DNA of 46,811 bases from an uncultured Clostridia bacterium (lineage in GTDB: Bacteria; Bacillota; Clostridia; Christensenellales; UBA3700): assembly GCA_937880755.1 (NCBI GenBank), contig CALGRX010000007.1:1-46811 (forward strand), given 5' to 3'. Made by a program: the position numbers and the translations under genes. Under the pieces are notes generated by a model that worked only from the letters and a program-made list of their open reading frames with translations, searched no databases and was not told the origin of the DNA. Below are positions 31,961-40,238 of this stretch, piece after piece. Each line of letters starts with the position of its first letter. Within the stretch, counting starts at the first letter, position 1.

Positions 31961-33114
31961 TAAGCTTCTTCCAAAAGATTGATTATAAAAGAATAACTTA
32001 GCTCGTCCGATTTGACGTCGGCGGCAGCAATAGTTTCTTCGGCAATAGAAGCAAAATCCGACTTGGATATATTGAAGTCACCGAGGCGACTGTTATAATT
32101 GACGGCTTCGTCAATCTCGTGATATATCGCTTCGATTTTTTCGAGCACGGCCCCATCGTCGTCCATGCTTTTCGAGTCGTCGAAGCACACTCTCAACTGA
32201 CTTAGCACCTCTTTATCTACGCCCGCACTAGCTATATAATGGCGGAACAAAATCGCCATTACGTTGGCTTGATTGACCTTATATCTATCGCTAATCACGT
32301 CGCTGAGCACCGCCAAAAAGTTCTTTTCCAGTTGATAATAGCCACAGCCTGCAATCACCACCGCAGACATTATTTCTCTTCGGTGGTCTTTGTCCGCAAC
32401 CTTCAAGATGCCTTTGACCAAATGTTCTTTCAATATCTCAATCGCTGTCAAAGCATACGGCTTGGTGTACAAGCTGTCCCCGCTTTTCACGTAGCCGTCC
32501 ACCGCCATTGCCAAGGCGTAAAGTCCGTACGATGCCACGGCTTTCGGTGGGGTTATGTCGGTCATGCGAGAGTCGCATACCACCACGTCGCTTTGAGCGT
32601 AAACGCTGTCGAATTGGTATATCGTCTTAAAGTCGGGGGAATATATCCTTACCTTGTTAGAGCACTCTATACCGCTGGCGTAGTTGGTAGGAACGACGAA
32701 GAGCGGAATTTTCTTGACCTCGATTGAGCTTAGGTCTTTTCCCTCGTAGTCGGCGACGTTCAACTCGCCCTCGCACAGCATTATTTTGCTTATCTTGCCC
32801 GCACTCATCACGGCTTTTTTGCCTAGTAAAATCATGCAATCGCTGTCGCTTTTGATAAACTCTTTGACTATTCTTTCGCAGTCGTTGGTAGTGGCAATAT
32901 CGCCGATAGAGTGGTCGATATAGTTGATATCGGTGTCGGTGCCGTCAAATGCCTTTAGCAAAATGCTCTTGTATCCCAATCGTCTCGCCATATCGTCGCA
33001 TACCAACATAGGCTTGTCACAGCCCTCTAGTCTAATCTCGTAGGCAAGGTTTTCCAGCGACTTTTCGCCTATGATAAATTTGATATTATTGTCGGAAATC
33101 TTGACCATATTCAC
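31957..33114 (-). CDS. iron-ADH-fold pseudoenzyme
   Basis: A 385-residue protein aligning end to end with the iron-containing alcohol dehydrogenase/dehydroquinate synthase fold and with its neighbour upstream. Key features are lost: the nucleotide-binding GGGSxxDxAK is LLGKKAVMSAGK near residue 96-107; the metal Asp and first His positions are Tyr199 and Met203 (YALAMAVDGY); the later His pair region reads LSDVISDRYKVNQANVMAI with no usable His. An intact frame and normal length argue that it is maintained. It could be a structural or regulatory partner of the neighbour. One base separates the two genes. Confidence 0.75.
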   Translation of the reverse strand: MNMVKISDNNIKFIIGEKSLENLAYEIRLEGCDKPMLVCDDMARRLGYKSILLKAFDGTDTDINYIDHSIGDIATTNDCERIVKEFIKSDSDCMILLGKKAVMSAGKISKIMLCEGELNVADYEGKDLSSIEVKKIPLFVVPTNYASGIECSNKVRIYSPDFKTIYQFDSVYAQSDVVVCDSRMTDITPPKAVASYGLYALAMAVDGYVKSGDSLYTKPYALTAIEILKEHLVKGILKVADKDHRREIMSAVVIAGCGYYQLEKNFLAVLSDVISDRYKVNQANVMAILFRHYIASAGVDKEVLSQLRVCFDDSKSMDDDGAVLEKIEAIYHEIDEAVNYNSRLGDFNISKSDFASIAEETIAAADVKSDELSYSFIINLLEEAY

Positions 33115-33115
33115 C

Positions 33116-34303
33116 TCACCAGCACATTTCCAAAATCTTCGTCATATCGCTCTTTTCGTACCACTTGGCGTTAGTAAGCAAAACGCTATCGTTGCACGCT
33201 AGCTCTGCAATATGTTCCAGCGCCTCTTTTTCTATTCCCATATCCTTCAATCTATGTGGCAGTCCGTACTTTTCCAACACAGCTTTGATAAAGGTGCAGG
33301 ATTTTTCTACGAAATAACCCGCGCGTTGACCCTCGTCTATTTTGCTCCACTCTTCTTGCGTTACCATATATTTCAATATGGTAGTTAGTTTCTCTGCGTC
33401 CTCGTCCAATCTCTCTGCCAAGCATACGGGGAATACTACCGCAAGCACTAAATTATGGTAGGCTTGCGAGCAAGCGCAAATCGCATTGGTGAGCGCGTGA
33501 CTAAGACCGCCCATAGAGCTTGCGAGTGCCATGCCCGAAAGGGCTGAACATTCTTGTATCTCAACGCAGTTGTTTTCACTAAGCTTGCCGTTGCTGACGA
33601 AGTCGTTCATAGCTTTGCTTAAATTTTTGATAGAAAACAAGGCGTAATTGTTGCTGATAGGATTGTATCGCTTGTTGAGGTAAGCTTCCACACTATTGAT
33701 AAACAATTCGATAGCGCCTAGCACGAATCTATCGTCGGACAAAGACTCTACGAAAGTTGGGTCGAGTATGCAAAAATCAGGTTGCATAATCTCTGAAGAA
33801 AATTCGTGTCTGGTCATATTGCGCTCGTCGATAATGCTAGCCGTCTCGGCTATATCGCTACCACCACCCACGGTCGTTGCTACCACGCCGAAAGGAATGT
33901 CGCCTTGCTTGCGAGCATATCCCGTACCGCACAGTTGCGAGATTTTTTTGGTCTTAGTCGCCACCATAAGCTTCAGACATTTGGCGGTATTGAGGACGGA
34001 GCCTCCACCGCAAGCGATAATACTGTCACAGCTGTTGTCCTTGAATAGCGTATAGGCTTCTTCTATCGTGTCCATAGAAGAACCTCTAGGCACGTTGACG
34101 TAAGTGGCGTTAATTCTTAGACGAGTATTGGTCGCGATAATCTTTTTGATGACGTCGATATACCCAAGCTTTTTGATATTGCGATCCGACACCACCAAAA
34201 TATTTCTTGCGCCTAACAAAACCATCTCTTTTGCCAGCTCGTCGATACTGCCTTTGCCCGTCAAAATCTTTACTTTATTAGAAAATTGATAAAACTTGTT
34301 CAT
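33116..34303 (-). CDS. iron-containing alcohol dehydrogenase family protein, atypical metal site
   Basis: 395 residues. GGGSVLNTAK (99-108) keeps the NAD loop but with Asn for the usual Asp; TTVGGGSDIAE matches the family's TxxGTGSE segment. At the metal site the canonical Asp and first His are Glu199 and Asn203 (ELFINSVEAY), while the two later ligands His269 (GLSHAL) and His283 (AYHN) remain 14 residues apart as expected. Activity with a divalent metal is possible but not assured. Substrate unknown. Its ATG overlaps the stop of the SCP2-like gene, and it precedes the more degenerate paralogue. Confidence 0.8.
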   Translation of the reverse strand: MNKFYQFSNKVKILTGKGSIDELAKEMVLLGARNILVVSDRNIKKLGYIDVIKKIIATNTRLRINATYVNVPRGSSMDTIEEAYTLFKDNSCDSIIACGGGSVLNTAKCLKLMVATKTKKISQLCGTGYARKQGDIPFGVVATTVGGGSDIAETASIIDERNMTRHEFSSEIMQPDFCILDPTFVESLSDDRFVLGAIELFINSVEAYLNKRYNPISNNYALFSIKNLSKAMNDFVSNGKLSENNCVEIQECSALSGMALASSMGGLSHALTNAICACSQAYHNLVLAVVFPVCLAERLDEDAEKLTTILKYMVTQEEWSKIDEGQRAGYFVEKSCTFIKAVLEKYGLPHRLKDMGIEKEALEHIAELACNDSVLLTNAKWYEKSDMTKILEMCW

Positions 34304-34815
34304 AGCAAACCTCTAAACATAACTCTCGACTTGACCACGGCAGGCGCGACCTCGAGAGGCAACGATTCCGGCAAAGACTCCTTTCTTTGTCTAAACGAAG
34401 CAAGGTAGCTTTGCACTATCATCAGCATTTTTATATACTTGACGGCGAGCAAGTTGTCGCCTACGGTAATTAGCCTACCTTGCGTATAAGCTTGGAAAAA
34501 CGATATTTGGTTGCCAAGAACGATCTCTTCGCTGGCAAGGTTCTTAAACATAATCTGCAAAGAATTGTTTGAAGATATGTAATCCACGACGATTTTGCAT
34601 TGCAACTCACCGTCTAACTTAGTAATCAAAGCTGCGTGGTGTCTGTCCAACACCCCGATTACCAAGTCGAAGCCGTCGGGCATTTCGTCAAATATTTTCC
34701 TTACTCTGCTGTCGTATTTGTAGCAGGCCTTTACGCCGCTAAGATATACGTAAGAATTAAACAACGCATAAGATTTTCTTATTCTGAGTGGCTTTGCATT
34801 ATACTTATTGCTCAT
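34300..34815 (-). CDS. small SCP2-like protein (uncertain)
   Basis: A 171-residue soluble protein from the ATG at 34815, which has AAGGAG six bases upstream; a longer frame from 34863 would overlap the promoter. The central and C-terminal part (GELQCKIVVDYISSNNSLQIMFKN, then FFQAYTQGRLITVGDNLLAVKYIKMLMIVQSYL) resembles the SCP2/sterol-carrier fold, in which a beta sheet is followed by a helix ending 'G.i...Gd...al.l..l'. Such domains bind lipids or acyl groups. First gene of the operon with the two iron-ADH-fold genes and queH. Family call is by eye. Confidence 0.5.
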   Translation of the reverse strand: MSNKYNAKPLRIRKSYALFNSYVYLSGVKACYKYDSRVRKIFDEMPDGFDLVIGVLDRHHAALITKLDGELQCKIVVDYISSNNSLQIMFKNLASEEIVLGNQISFFQAYTQGRLITVGDNLLAVKYIKMLMIVQSYLASFRQRKESLPESLPLEVAPAVVKSRVMFRGLL

Positions 34816-34833
34816 ACTTGCTCCTTGTAATAT

Positions 34834-34862
34834 ATTATAACACAGCCACCCCTCGTTGTCCA
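34834..34862 (-). promoter_or_regulatory. promoter of the SCP2-like/iron-ADH/queH operon
   Basis: TGGACA (34857-34862), 17 bp, TATAAT (34834-34839). A TTACAA-N9-TTGTAA inverted repeat lies a little further upstream, in the divergent region. Confidence 0.7.
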
Positions 34863-34969
34863 TATTCTCCCCGTCATCTTAGTCGTGTTTACAATATTTT
34901 TACTTGTAATATTTTCGCATAAATGTCCAACCAATGCTCACAATAACGACGTCAACCCCAATCGACGCC

Positions 34970-34998
34970 AAAAAGTCGATACGTGTCGACAATTTTTA
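34970..34998. repeat. dispersed palindromic element, copy 8 (intergenic)
   Basis: GTCGATACGTGTCGAC (34975-34990), preceded by AAAAA and followed by AATTTTTAG, 20-40 bases upstream of the 48-codon gene. Confidence 0.7.
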
Positions 34999-35013
34999 GT
35001 ATAGGAGACTATT

Positions 35014-35160
35014 ATGTACAAGTTTCGTCCGTTTTTTCTACGATATCGCAGTTCCAACTCAACCGAGCGTCCTATGTCGTCGCCCTTTGACCCCAACGGC
35101 AGTTATACGGGCACGGCGGAATTTGACGATATTCCTACGCAAGACGCAGACGATCTATAA
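35014..35160 (+). CDS. small 48-residue acidic-tail protein
   Basis: ATG at 35014 has AGGAG eight bases upstream. The protein starts MYKFRPFFLRYR (basic, aromatic) and ends in an acidic segment, SPFDPNGSYTGTAEFDDIP and then TQDADDL. The pattern DPxGSYTG...P.QDADDL is one I associate with small uncharacterised proteins of Clostridia; this is recollection of a pattern, not a search result. There is no TM segment. It lies between the divergent promoter region and queT, with its own short transcription space. Function unknown. Confidence 0.65.
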   Translation: MYKFRPFFLRYRSSNSTERPMSSPFDPNGSYTGTAEFDDIPTQDADDL

Positions 35161-35176
35161 AACACCCTCAAAACGC

Positions 35177-35206
35177 TTGCCACACTCCCGAAAAATGTGG
35201 TATATT
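35177..35206 (+). promoter_or_regulatory. promoter of queT
   Basis: TTGCCA (35177-35182), 18 bp, TATATT (35201-35206). The predicted start point falls at the first bases of the riboswitch. Confidence 0.65.
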
Positions 35207-35211
35207 TAAGT

Positions 35212-35256
35212 TACAGAAGGTTTTCGGTAAACACTTCTGAATAAAAAAACCGAGGT
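35212..35256 (+). promoter_or_regulatory. preQ1-I riboswitch
   Basis: An H-type pseudoknot is evident. P1 is CAGAAG (35214-35219) with CUUCUG (35234-35239), enclosing GUUUUCGGUAAACA; P2 pairs UCGG (35224-35227) with CCGA (35250-35253); between them is the A-rich strand AAUAAAAAAA. This is the preQ1 class I architecture. The 3' strand of P2 runs into GAGG (35252-35255), the queT Shine-Dalgarno seven bases before ATG, so ligand binding would hide it: translational shut-off. The downstream gene is a queuosine-precursor transporter, the expected target. Confidence 0.9.
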
Positions 35257-35262
35257 ATTTTT

Positions 35263-35835
35263 ATGAAAGGTTTCTCAACCCGTATGCTTGCGCGTGCAGG
35301 CATAATTGCAGCAATGTATATTGCACTCACCTTTTTGGTCTTCCCCGTTGCGTCGGGAGCAATCCAATTCAGAGTATCCGAAGCTCTCACCCTACTACCG
35401 TTGTTTTACGTCGAAGCAATACCCGCTCTATTCGTGGGCTGTATGCTCTCCAATATTATCACGGGTTGCGTGGTATCAGACGTAATCGTTGGCAGTCTCA
35501 TCACGCTGGTAGCCGCTTTACTCACCTATTTGGTAGGCAAATTTTTCAAGTCTACTCCGCTCAAGATATTTCTGGGCGGTCTGCCAGCGATACTTCTCAA
35601 CGCCTTTTTCTTGCCTGTAATATGGTACTTTGCGTACGGTTCTTTGGACTACGTGTATATGCTCCAAGTGGCCTTTTTGCTTGTATCTCAAGGCGTAGTG
35701 ATATACTTGCTCGGCACTGCCGTTTACTTTGCAATAAGCAAGCTTTGCGCCAAAGGCGTCAAAGTATTTCTTACGACCGACGCTTGTGTGTCCGATACGT
35801 GTAAGAGCAAGGACGACGACTCCACTTCCTCCTAA
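35263..35835 (+). CDS. queT: queuosine precursor ECF transporter S component QueT
   Basis: A 190-residue integral membrane protein with about five or six TM helices. LTFLVFPVASGAIQFRVSEALTLLPLFYVEAIPALFVGCMLSN is the QueT signature, and VVSDVIVGSLITLVAALLTYLVGK follows. It is the substrate-binding (S) subunit that works with a shared ECF energy-coupling module not encoded here. Function and regulation agree: it is directly behind a preQ1-I riboswitch. The hydrophilic tail (about 165-190, Cys/Asp/Ser-rich) is unusual and contains a partial match to the dispersed palindrome (35791-35801). Start set by the riboswitch-embedded GAGG. Confidence 0.93.
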   Translation: MKGFSTRMLARAGIIAAMYIALTFLVFPVASGAIQFRVSEALTLLPLFYVEAIPALFVGCMLSNIITGCVVSDVIVGSLITLVAALLTYLVGKFFKSTPLKIFLGGLPAILLNAFFLPVIWYFAYGSLDYVYMLQVAFLLVSQGVVIYLLGTAVYFAISKLCAKGVKVFLTTDACVSDTCKSKDDDSTSS

Positions 35836-35911
35836 CTTTTCGCCTAACCATCGACGATAACTAATTGCCCAATCAAGTACAACACTTGACGGTATAATTA
35901 ACCAAGTAATC

Positions 35912-35942
35912 AAAAAATCGGTTGTTTACAACCGATTTTCTT
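35912..35942. terminator. bidirectional terminator between queT and the aldo/keto reductase gene
   Basis: AAAATCGGTTGT/ACAACCGATTTT, a 12-bp perfect inverted repeat with A and T tracts on both sides. Confidence 0.88.
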
Positions 35943-35960
35943 CTTTGTAAAAATTATTGA

Positions 35961-36956
35961 TTACTGCAAGATATCTTCGATTTCGTCGACTTCTATATCG
36001 CTAAATTGAGTATTCTCCAAAGCTTGAAGATTTTGCAAAAGTTGTTTGGTACTGCTTACGCCCACCAACACGCTGGTGATAACGGGATTGCGCATTATCC
36101 AACTTATTGCCATTTGCGCCAAGGTTTGTCCTCTCTCAAAGGCAATTCTGCTCAATCTCATTGCCTTGTCTATGTTGTCGCTCTTAAATATTCTGTCCAT
36201 GGTAAAGCCGTTCTTGGCGCGACGGCTGTCGGCAGGAATACCGTCGAAGTACTTTTCGCTCAACATACCTTGCGCAAGCGGACTAAAGGCGATACAGCCT
36301 ATACCGTTCTCTGCCAGCACGTCGCAAAGGCTGGTTTCGCCCTGCTCTATCCACCTATCAAGCATATTGTATCTAGCTTGATGAATGATAAAAGGCGTAC
36401 CCTTTTCTCGCAATAGTTGCGTCATTTGCAAAGTTTGCTCGGCGTTGTAGTTAGAAATACCCACGTACAAAGCTTTGCCCTGCTTGACGATGAGGTCGAG
36501 AGCGTGCGCGGTTTCTTCGAGAGGAGTATTAGGATCAGGTCTATGATGATAAAAGATATCCACGTAGTCTAGTCCCATTCTTTTTAGGCTTTGGTCGAGA
36601 CTGGCAACGAGGTATTTTTTGCTACCCCAATCCCCGTACGGTCCGTCCCACATAGTGTAGCCCGCCTTGGTGGATATTATCAACTCGTCGCGATATCCCT
36701 TTAGCGTGCTCGATAGCATTTTGCCGAAGTTGGTCTCCGCGCTACCCGGAAGAGGTCCGTAATTATTGGCAAGGTCAAAGTGCGTTATGCCGTTGTCAAA
36801 GGCAGTCGTAATAATGTCTTTGCACACTGCCGTATCGCTGTTGGTGCCAAAATTTTGCCACAAGCCGAGCGACATCTCCGGTAACTTCAATCCACTGTTG
36901 CCACAATAGTTGTACTTAGTCTTTTGGTAGCGGTCTTGCTTAGCAACGTAATCCAT
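35961..36956 (-). CDS. aldo/keto reductase (YghZ/Gpr-like)
   Basis: A 331-residue NADPH-dependent (beta/alpha)8 oxidoreductase. The catalytic tetrad residues can be placed: Asp and Tyr in FDLANNYGPLPGSAETNFG (about 60-78), Lys in IISTKAGY, His in DIFYHHRPD. NYNAEQT, ARYNMLDRWIE and AFSPLAQGMLSEKY are typical of the YghZ-type methylglyoxal/L-glyceraldehyde-3-phosphate reductase group. It closes the operon GH36-ATPase-radC-AKR. Ribosome binding site AGGAGG. The physiological substrate is not set by sequence. Confidence 0.9.
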   Translation of the reverse strand: MDYVAKQDRYQKTKYNYCGNSGLKLPEMSLGLWQNFGTNSDTAVCKDIITTAFDNGITHFDLANNYGPLPGSAETNFGKMLSSTLKGYRDELIISTKAGYTMWDGPYGDWGSKKYLVASLDQSLKRMGLDYVDIFYHHRPDPNTPLEETAHALDLIVKQGKALYVGISNYNAEQTLQMTQLLREKGTPFIIHQARYNMLDRWIEQGETSLCDVLAENGIGCIAFSPLAQGMLSEKYFDGIPADSRRAKNGFTMDRIFKSDNIDKAMRLSRIAFERGQTLAQMAISWIMRNPVITSVLVGVSSTKQLLQNLQALENTQFSDIEVDEIEDILQ

Positions 36957-36964
36957 AATACCTC

Positions 36965-37693
36965 CTAATATTTGTCTGACAAACTTTGACTGTCCATCAG
37001 CTCGTAATACTTATCTCTAAATTCGCCGAGCTTGCCGTCTCTTTCAAAGCTATACAACTGATGTTTTGCCACGATTAGGTGGTCTATCAATCTCACACCC
37101 AACATTTCTAGCGCAGCGGTAGCCCACTTGGTAAACTCTATATCGGTTATGCTCGGATTAGCGTCACCGCTCGGGTGATTGTGCACAATATATACGTTGG
37201 GCGACGCTAGGTTATGACACATCATAACCATTTCTCTAGTCATCAGTTTGCAGTCGTCTATACTGCCCTGACCTATGAGGCTCTTGTTGATAAGTTTGCC
37301 TCTGTTGTCCACGGCTAGCAAATACAATACCTCGTAATTAAGGTCGGATAGCAACGTCTGACAATACTCTTTTACTTTGCCGTGAGTGGACAAATCGGGC
37401 TTTGGTCCAAACTTGCTGACGTTGTACTTTTTGACTACATGTGGCATAGACGAAAGAAATAACGCCGCTTTTTGAGTCATATTGGGTACTTCTTTCAGTG
37501 CATTGAAGTCCGACTCCAACACCCCCGCCAGAGAGCCAAATCGCGTGATGAGTTCGTGAGCAATAGGATTGGTGTCCTTGCGAGGAATAAATGGATACAA
37601 CAAGTATTCTAATATTTCGTGTTCTTGAAAATTCTCCAATCCCTCTTTGAGCACACGTTGTCTCATTCTATCTCTATGATTGGTGTGCATCAT
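36965..37693 (-). CDS. radC: RadC-family protein (JAB/MPN domain)
   Basis: 242 residues. An N-terminal helix-hairpin-helix-like region (RMRQRVLKEGLENFQEHEILEYLLYPFIPRKDTNPIAHELITRFGSL) precedes the JAMM metalloprotease-like domain: the catalytic Glu in NYEVLYLLAVDNRGKL and the zinc motif HNHPSGDANPSITD are complete. Despite the name, a DNA-repair role for RadC is doubtful, and the biochemical activity is unproven. Its start lies inside the 3' end of the ATPase gene (20-bp overlap) behind GAGGATTAGGA. Two adjacent ATGs at 37693 and 37690 are possible starts. Confidence 0.9.
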   Translation of the reverse strand: MMHTNHRDRMRQRVLKEGLENFQEHEILEYLLYPFIPRKDTNPIAHELITRFGSLAGVLESDFNALKEVPNMTQKAALFLSSMPHVVKKYNVSKFGPKPDLSTHGKVKEYCQTLLSDLNYEVLYLLAVDNRGKLINKSLIGQGSIDDCKLMTREMVMMCHNLASPNVYIVHNHPSGDANPSITDIEFTKWATAALEMLGVRLIDHLIVAKHQLYSFERDGKLGEFRDKYYELMDSQSLSDKY

Positions 37694-40238
37694 TCCTAAT
37701 CCTCTTCATCTTGTTCTTGATAGCTAGAGCTATTCGCTTGGCTTTTTCGTTGATCTCATCTCCCCATTTTTTGTCCATAGCCTCCACTATCCAATATAGC
37801 GCAAGGTGACTGGCCGTTCCTATAAGTCCGCCTAGTATAGCGTAAGGCAAATGTCGCCATGCCACGACCTCTAAGCCGAAGAACAAATTGCCTAAGTAAT
37901 GCGAGTCTATATATACCGAAGCCACGGTCAATATAATCATAGTCGCTATCACGCAAGCGCGCAGTTTGTTTAGCGGTGACGATATTATGAGCATTGCCCC
38001 GAAACTTGACACTATCAGAGCTATCGTCAATATCGAATTGCGGTAGTTTTCTAGATTTTCCACACCGCCTAAGTCTAACCTAAAGTTGAGCGCGTACGTC
38101 ACGAATACAGCCACGCACAACCCCACCGTCGCAGATATGCTCGACTTGATGATATTGTGCATAAATCGTCCGCTTATTCGGGCGTCGTTAGGCTGGAATG
38201 CGTATATGTAGGTAGGCAAGCCTATGACGAACATCTCGACTATCATTATCTTCTTGGTGTCAAAAGGATAGCTTGGCGTATTTATTGCCAGCGTTATTAT
38301 CGAAAAAACGAAGGTCATCACCATTATAAAGATAGTCTTCATAATGTACAGCGACGAAACCTTTTCCATATTGTTGATAACTCGTCTTCCCTCTCTCACG
38401 ATATTAGGCATTGCGCCAAAGTCGTTGTTGAGAAGTACTATTCTCGAGATATTGCGAGCCACCTCGTGCGCACCGAGGAAGGATATAGAGCAGTCGCTCT
38501 CTTTGAGGGCTTGAATGTCGTTGACGCCGTCGCCTATCATACCCACGACTCTACCCTTGTCTTGCAGAGCCTTGACTATTTCTTCCTTTTGCGACGGTGA
38601 TACTCTACCAAATACCACCGTATCTTCCACGACGTCGCTAGACATACTTTCAACTACCGAGCAGTTGAGGTATTGGTCAGCTTCTCTAACACCCGCTTTA
38701 GAGGCAATATAGCTCACCGTCTCGGGGTTGTCGCCTGAGATTATCTTGATATCCACGTCGTTGCGAGCAAACCAATCCAGCGTATCCTTGACGTTTTCTC
38801 TCAATCTATCCTCTAAGGCAAATAGCGCTATCGGGGTAGCGTTACTCTTGTCAAGCTTGTCGATATCGCCCTTGGCGGTGGATAGCATTATCGTTCTTTT
38901 GCCCACGCAAGCGTTGTCGTGGCAGTATCTTTCCGTCTCTTCCGACGGCACGGCAACGTAGTCGGGCGCACCCAAAAAATAGCAATTTTCGCCTATCTTG
39001 ATTGCGCTACATTTTCTTAGCGAGGAGAAGCTCCTCACTTCGTCACAGTCAATCACTAAGGATAACCGTTCCTTGACTTCGCCACTATCTTGAGAGGCGT
39101 TGTCGAAGCTACCTCCAAAGTAGTCTACTAGTGCGCGTGCAGTAGGCTTGTTGTCCCTCGTCCAATAGTTGATAGACGCCATAATGCTACGCACGTCAAC
39201 TTGCGGGTCAAGAATTTTGACGTCAACGACCTTCATTTGACCATCGGTCAAAGTTCCCGTCTTGTCCAATAGCAAGGTGTCGACTTGAGCCAACATTTCA
39301 ATAGCGTAAATATCTTGAGGCAACGCTCCCGTTTTGGAGAGTTTGAGTACCGAGCCTGCAAGTGCGGTTGAGGTCAACATAAACATACCCACGGGGAGCA
39401 TACCCAATATGGAACTTGCCACGGTGATTATGATGTCTCTCCACTCCCCCGTCATCGTCAATTTTTCTGACAAAAATATAAACACGCCCAATATCACCAA
39501 CACGCAACTAAGGCACTTGATGATAAAGTTGAGGGTGTTGAAAATCATAGATTTCGGCTTGTTGAATTTGCTTGCAATACGCAAAATCTTTTCTATGTAG
39601 CAATCTTTACCCACGCGGTCGGCACGACATCTGGCTTCGCCCGCCACTATGTGACTGCCCGCCAAAATATTGTCGCCGATATTCTTCCTTATAGGCACGC
39701 TTTCGCCCGTAAGTATCGACTCGTCAACTTCCATATACCCGTCAAGCAACACGCAATCTACGGGCGCTTGCGCTCCCGCGCCCAATACTATCACGTCGTC
39801 AAGCACGATATCCGAGCTGTCAATTTCTCCTTCTTTGCCATCTCTTACTACCTTGACACCCGCCTTATGTACGATTGCGAGCTTGGACACGGCTTTTTTG
39901 GCTTTGACTTCTTGCCAAATACCTATGACGATATTGACCAAAATTATGCTGGTGGACAAGGTATAATCCCACGCGCCTATACTGCATAGCAAAATAACCA
40001 GCGCAATACAAACGATATTGCAAAAGTTGAATAGGTTGTCGGTGACAATCCTTAGATACGACTTACTCTCTTGAGTGTTTCTGTGGTTGGTGAGATGGTC
40101 GTTTTGTCTGGAGTCGACTTGAGTGGCAGTCAAACCATAGTCGGATTGAGGATACAATCTATCGGCTTTTTTCATCTTTTGGCTGTCTTTTTGTTTGTCT
40201 ATACTTCGACTGATTTTTTTGTAAGTCTTGTTGTTCAT
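37674..40238 (-). CDS. P-type cation-transporting ATPase, CtpE-like
   Basis: 854 residues from the ATG at 40238, which overlaps the GH36 stop; an upstream frame of 64 more residues lies inside the GH36 gene and is rejected. Core motifs: TGES (177-180) in the actuator domain, GMLPVGMFMLTS in TM4, the phosphorylated Asp325 in DKTGTLTDG, KIISGDNPETV (TGD-type hinge) and MIGDGVNDIQALKESD. About eight to ten TM helices. There is no N-terminal heavy-metal-binding domain and no CPC motif. It resembles the CtpE/'ATPase E' branch, for which calcium transport has been proposed in mycobacteria; ion specificity here is inference. Confidence 0.88.
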   Translation of the reverse strand: MNNKTYKKISRSIDKQKDSQKMKKADRLYPQSDYGLTATQVDSRQNDHLTNHRNTQESKSYLRIVTDNLFNFCNIVCIALVILLCSIGAWDYTLSTSIILVNIVIGIWQEVKAKKAVSKLAIVHKAGVKVVRDGKEGEIDSSDIVLDDVIVLGAGAQAPVDCVLLDGYMEVDESILTGESVPIRKNIGDNILAGSHIVAGEARCRADRVGKDCYIEKILRIASKFNKPKSMIFNTLNFIIKCLSCVLVILGVFIFLSEKLTMTGEWRDIIITVASSILGMLPVGMFMLTSTALAGSVLKLSKTGALPQDIYAIEMLAQVDTLLLDKTGTLTDGQMKVVDVKILDPQVDVRSIMASINYWTRDNKPTARALVDYFGGSFDNASQDSGEVKERLSLVIDCDEVRSFSSLRKCSAIKIGENCYFLGAPDYVAVPSEETERYCHDNACVGKRTIMLSTAKGDIDKLDKSNATPIALFALEDRLRENVKDTLDWFARNDVDIKIISGDNPETVSYIASKAGVREADQYLNCSVVESMSSDVVEDTVVFGRVSPSQKEEIVKALQDKGRVVGMIGDGVNDIQALKESDCSISFLGAHEVARNISRIVLLNNDFGAMPNIVREGRRVINNMEKVSSLYIMKTIFIMVMTFVFSIITLAINTPSYPFDTKKIMIVEMFVIGLPTYIYAFQPNDARISGRFMHNIIKSSISATVGLCVAVFVTYALNFRLDLGGVENLENYRNSILTIALIVSSFGAMLIISSPLNKLRACVIATMIILTVASVYIDSHYLGNLFFGLEVVAWRHLPYAILGGLIGTASHLALYWIVEAMDKKWGDEINEKAKRIALAIKNKMKRIRNDAHQS

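Noticed and set aside
31957..33114. Calling the second iron-ADH-fold gene a pseudogene
   Set aside because: The frame is intact, full length, tightly coupled to both neighbours, with a ribosome binding site; loss of ligands alone suggests a pseudoenzyme rather than a dead gene.
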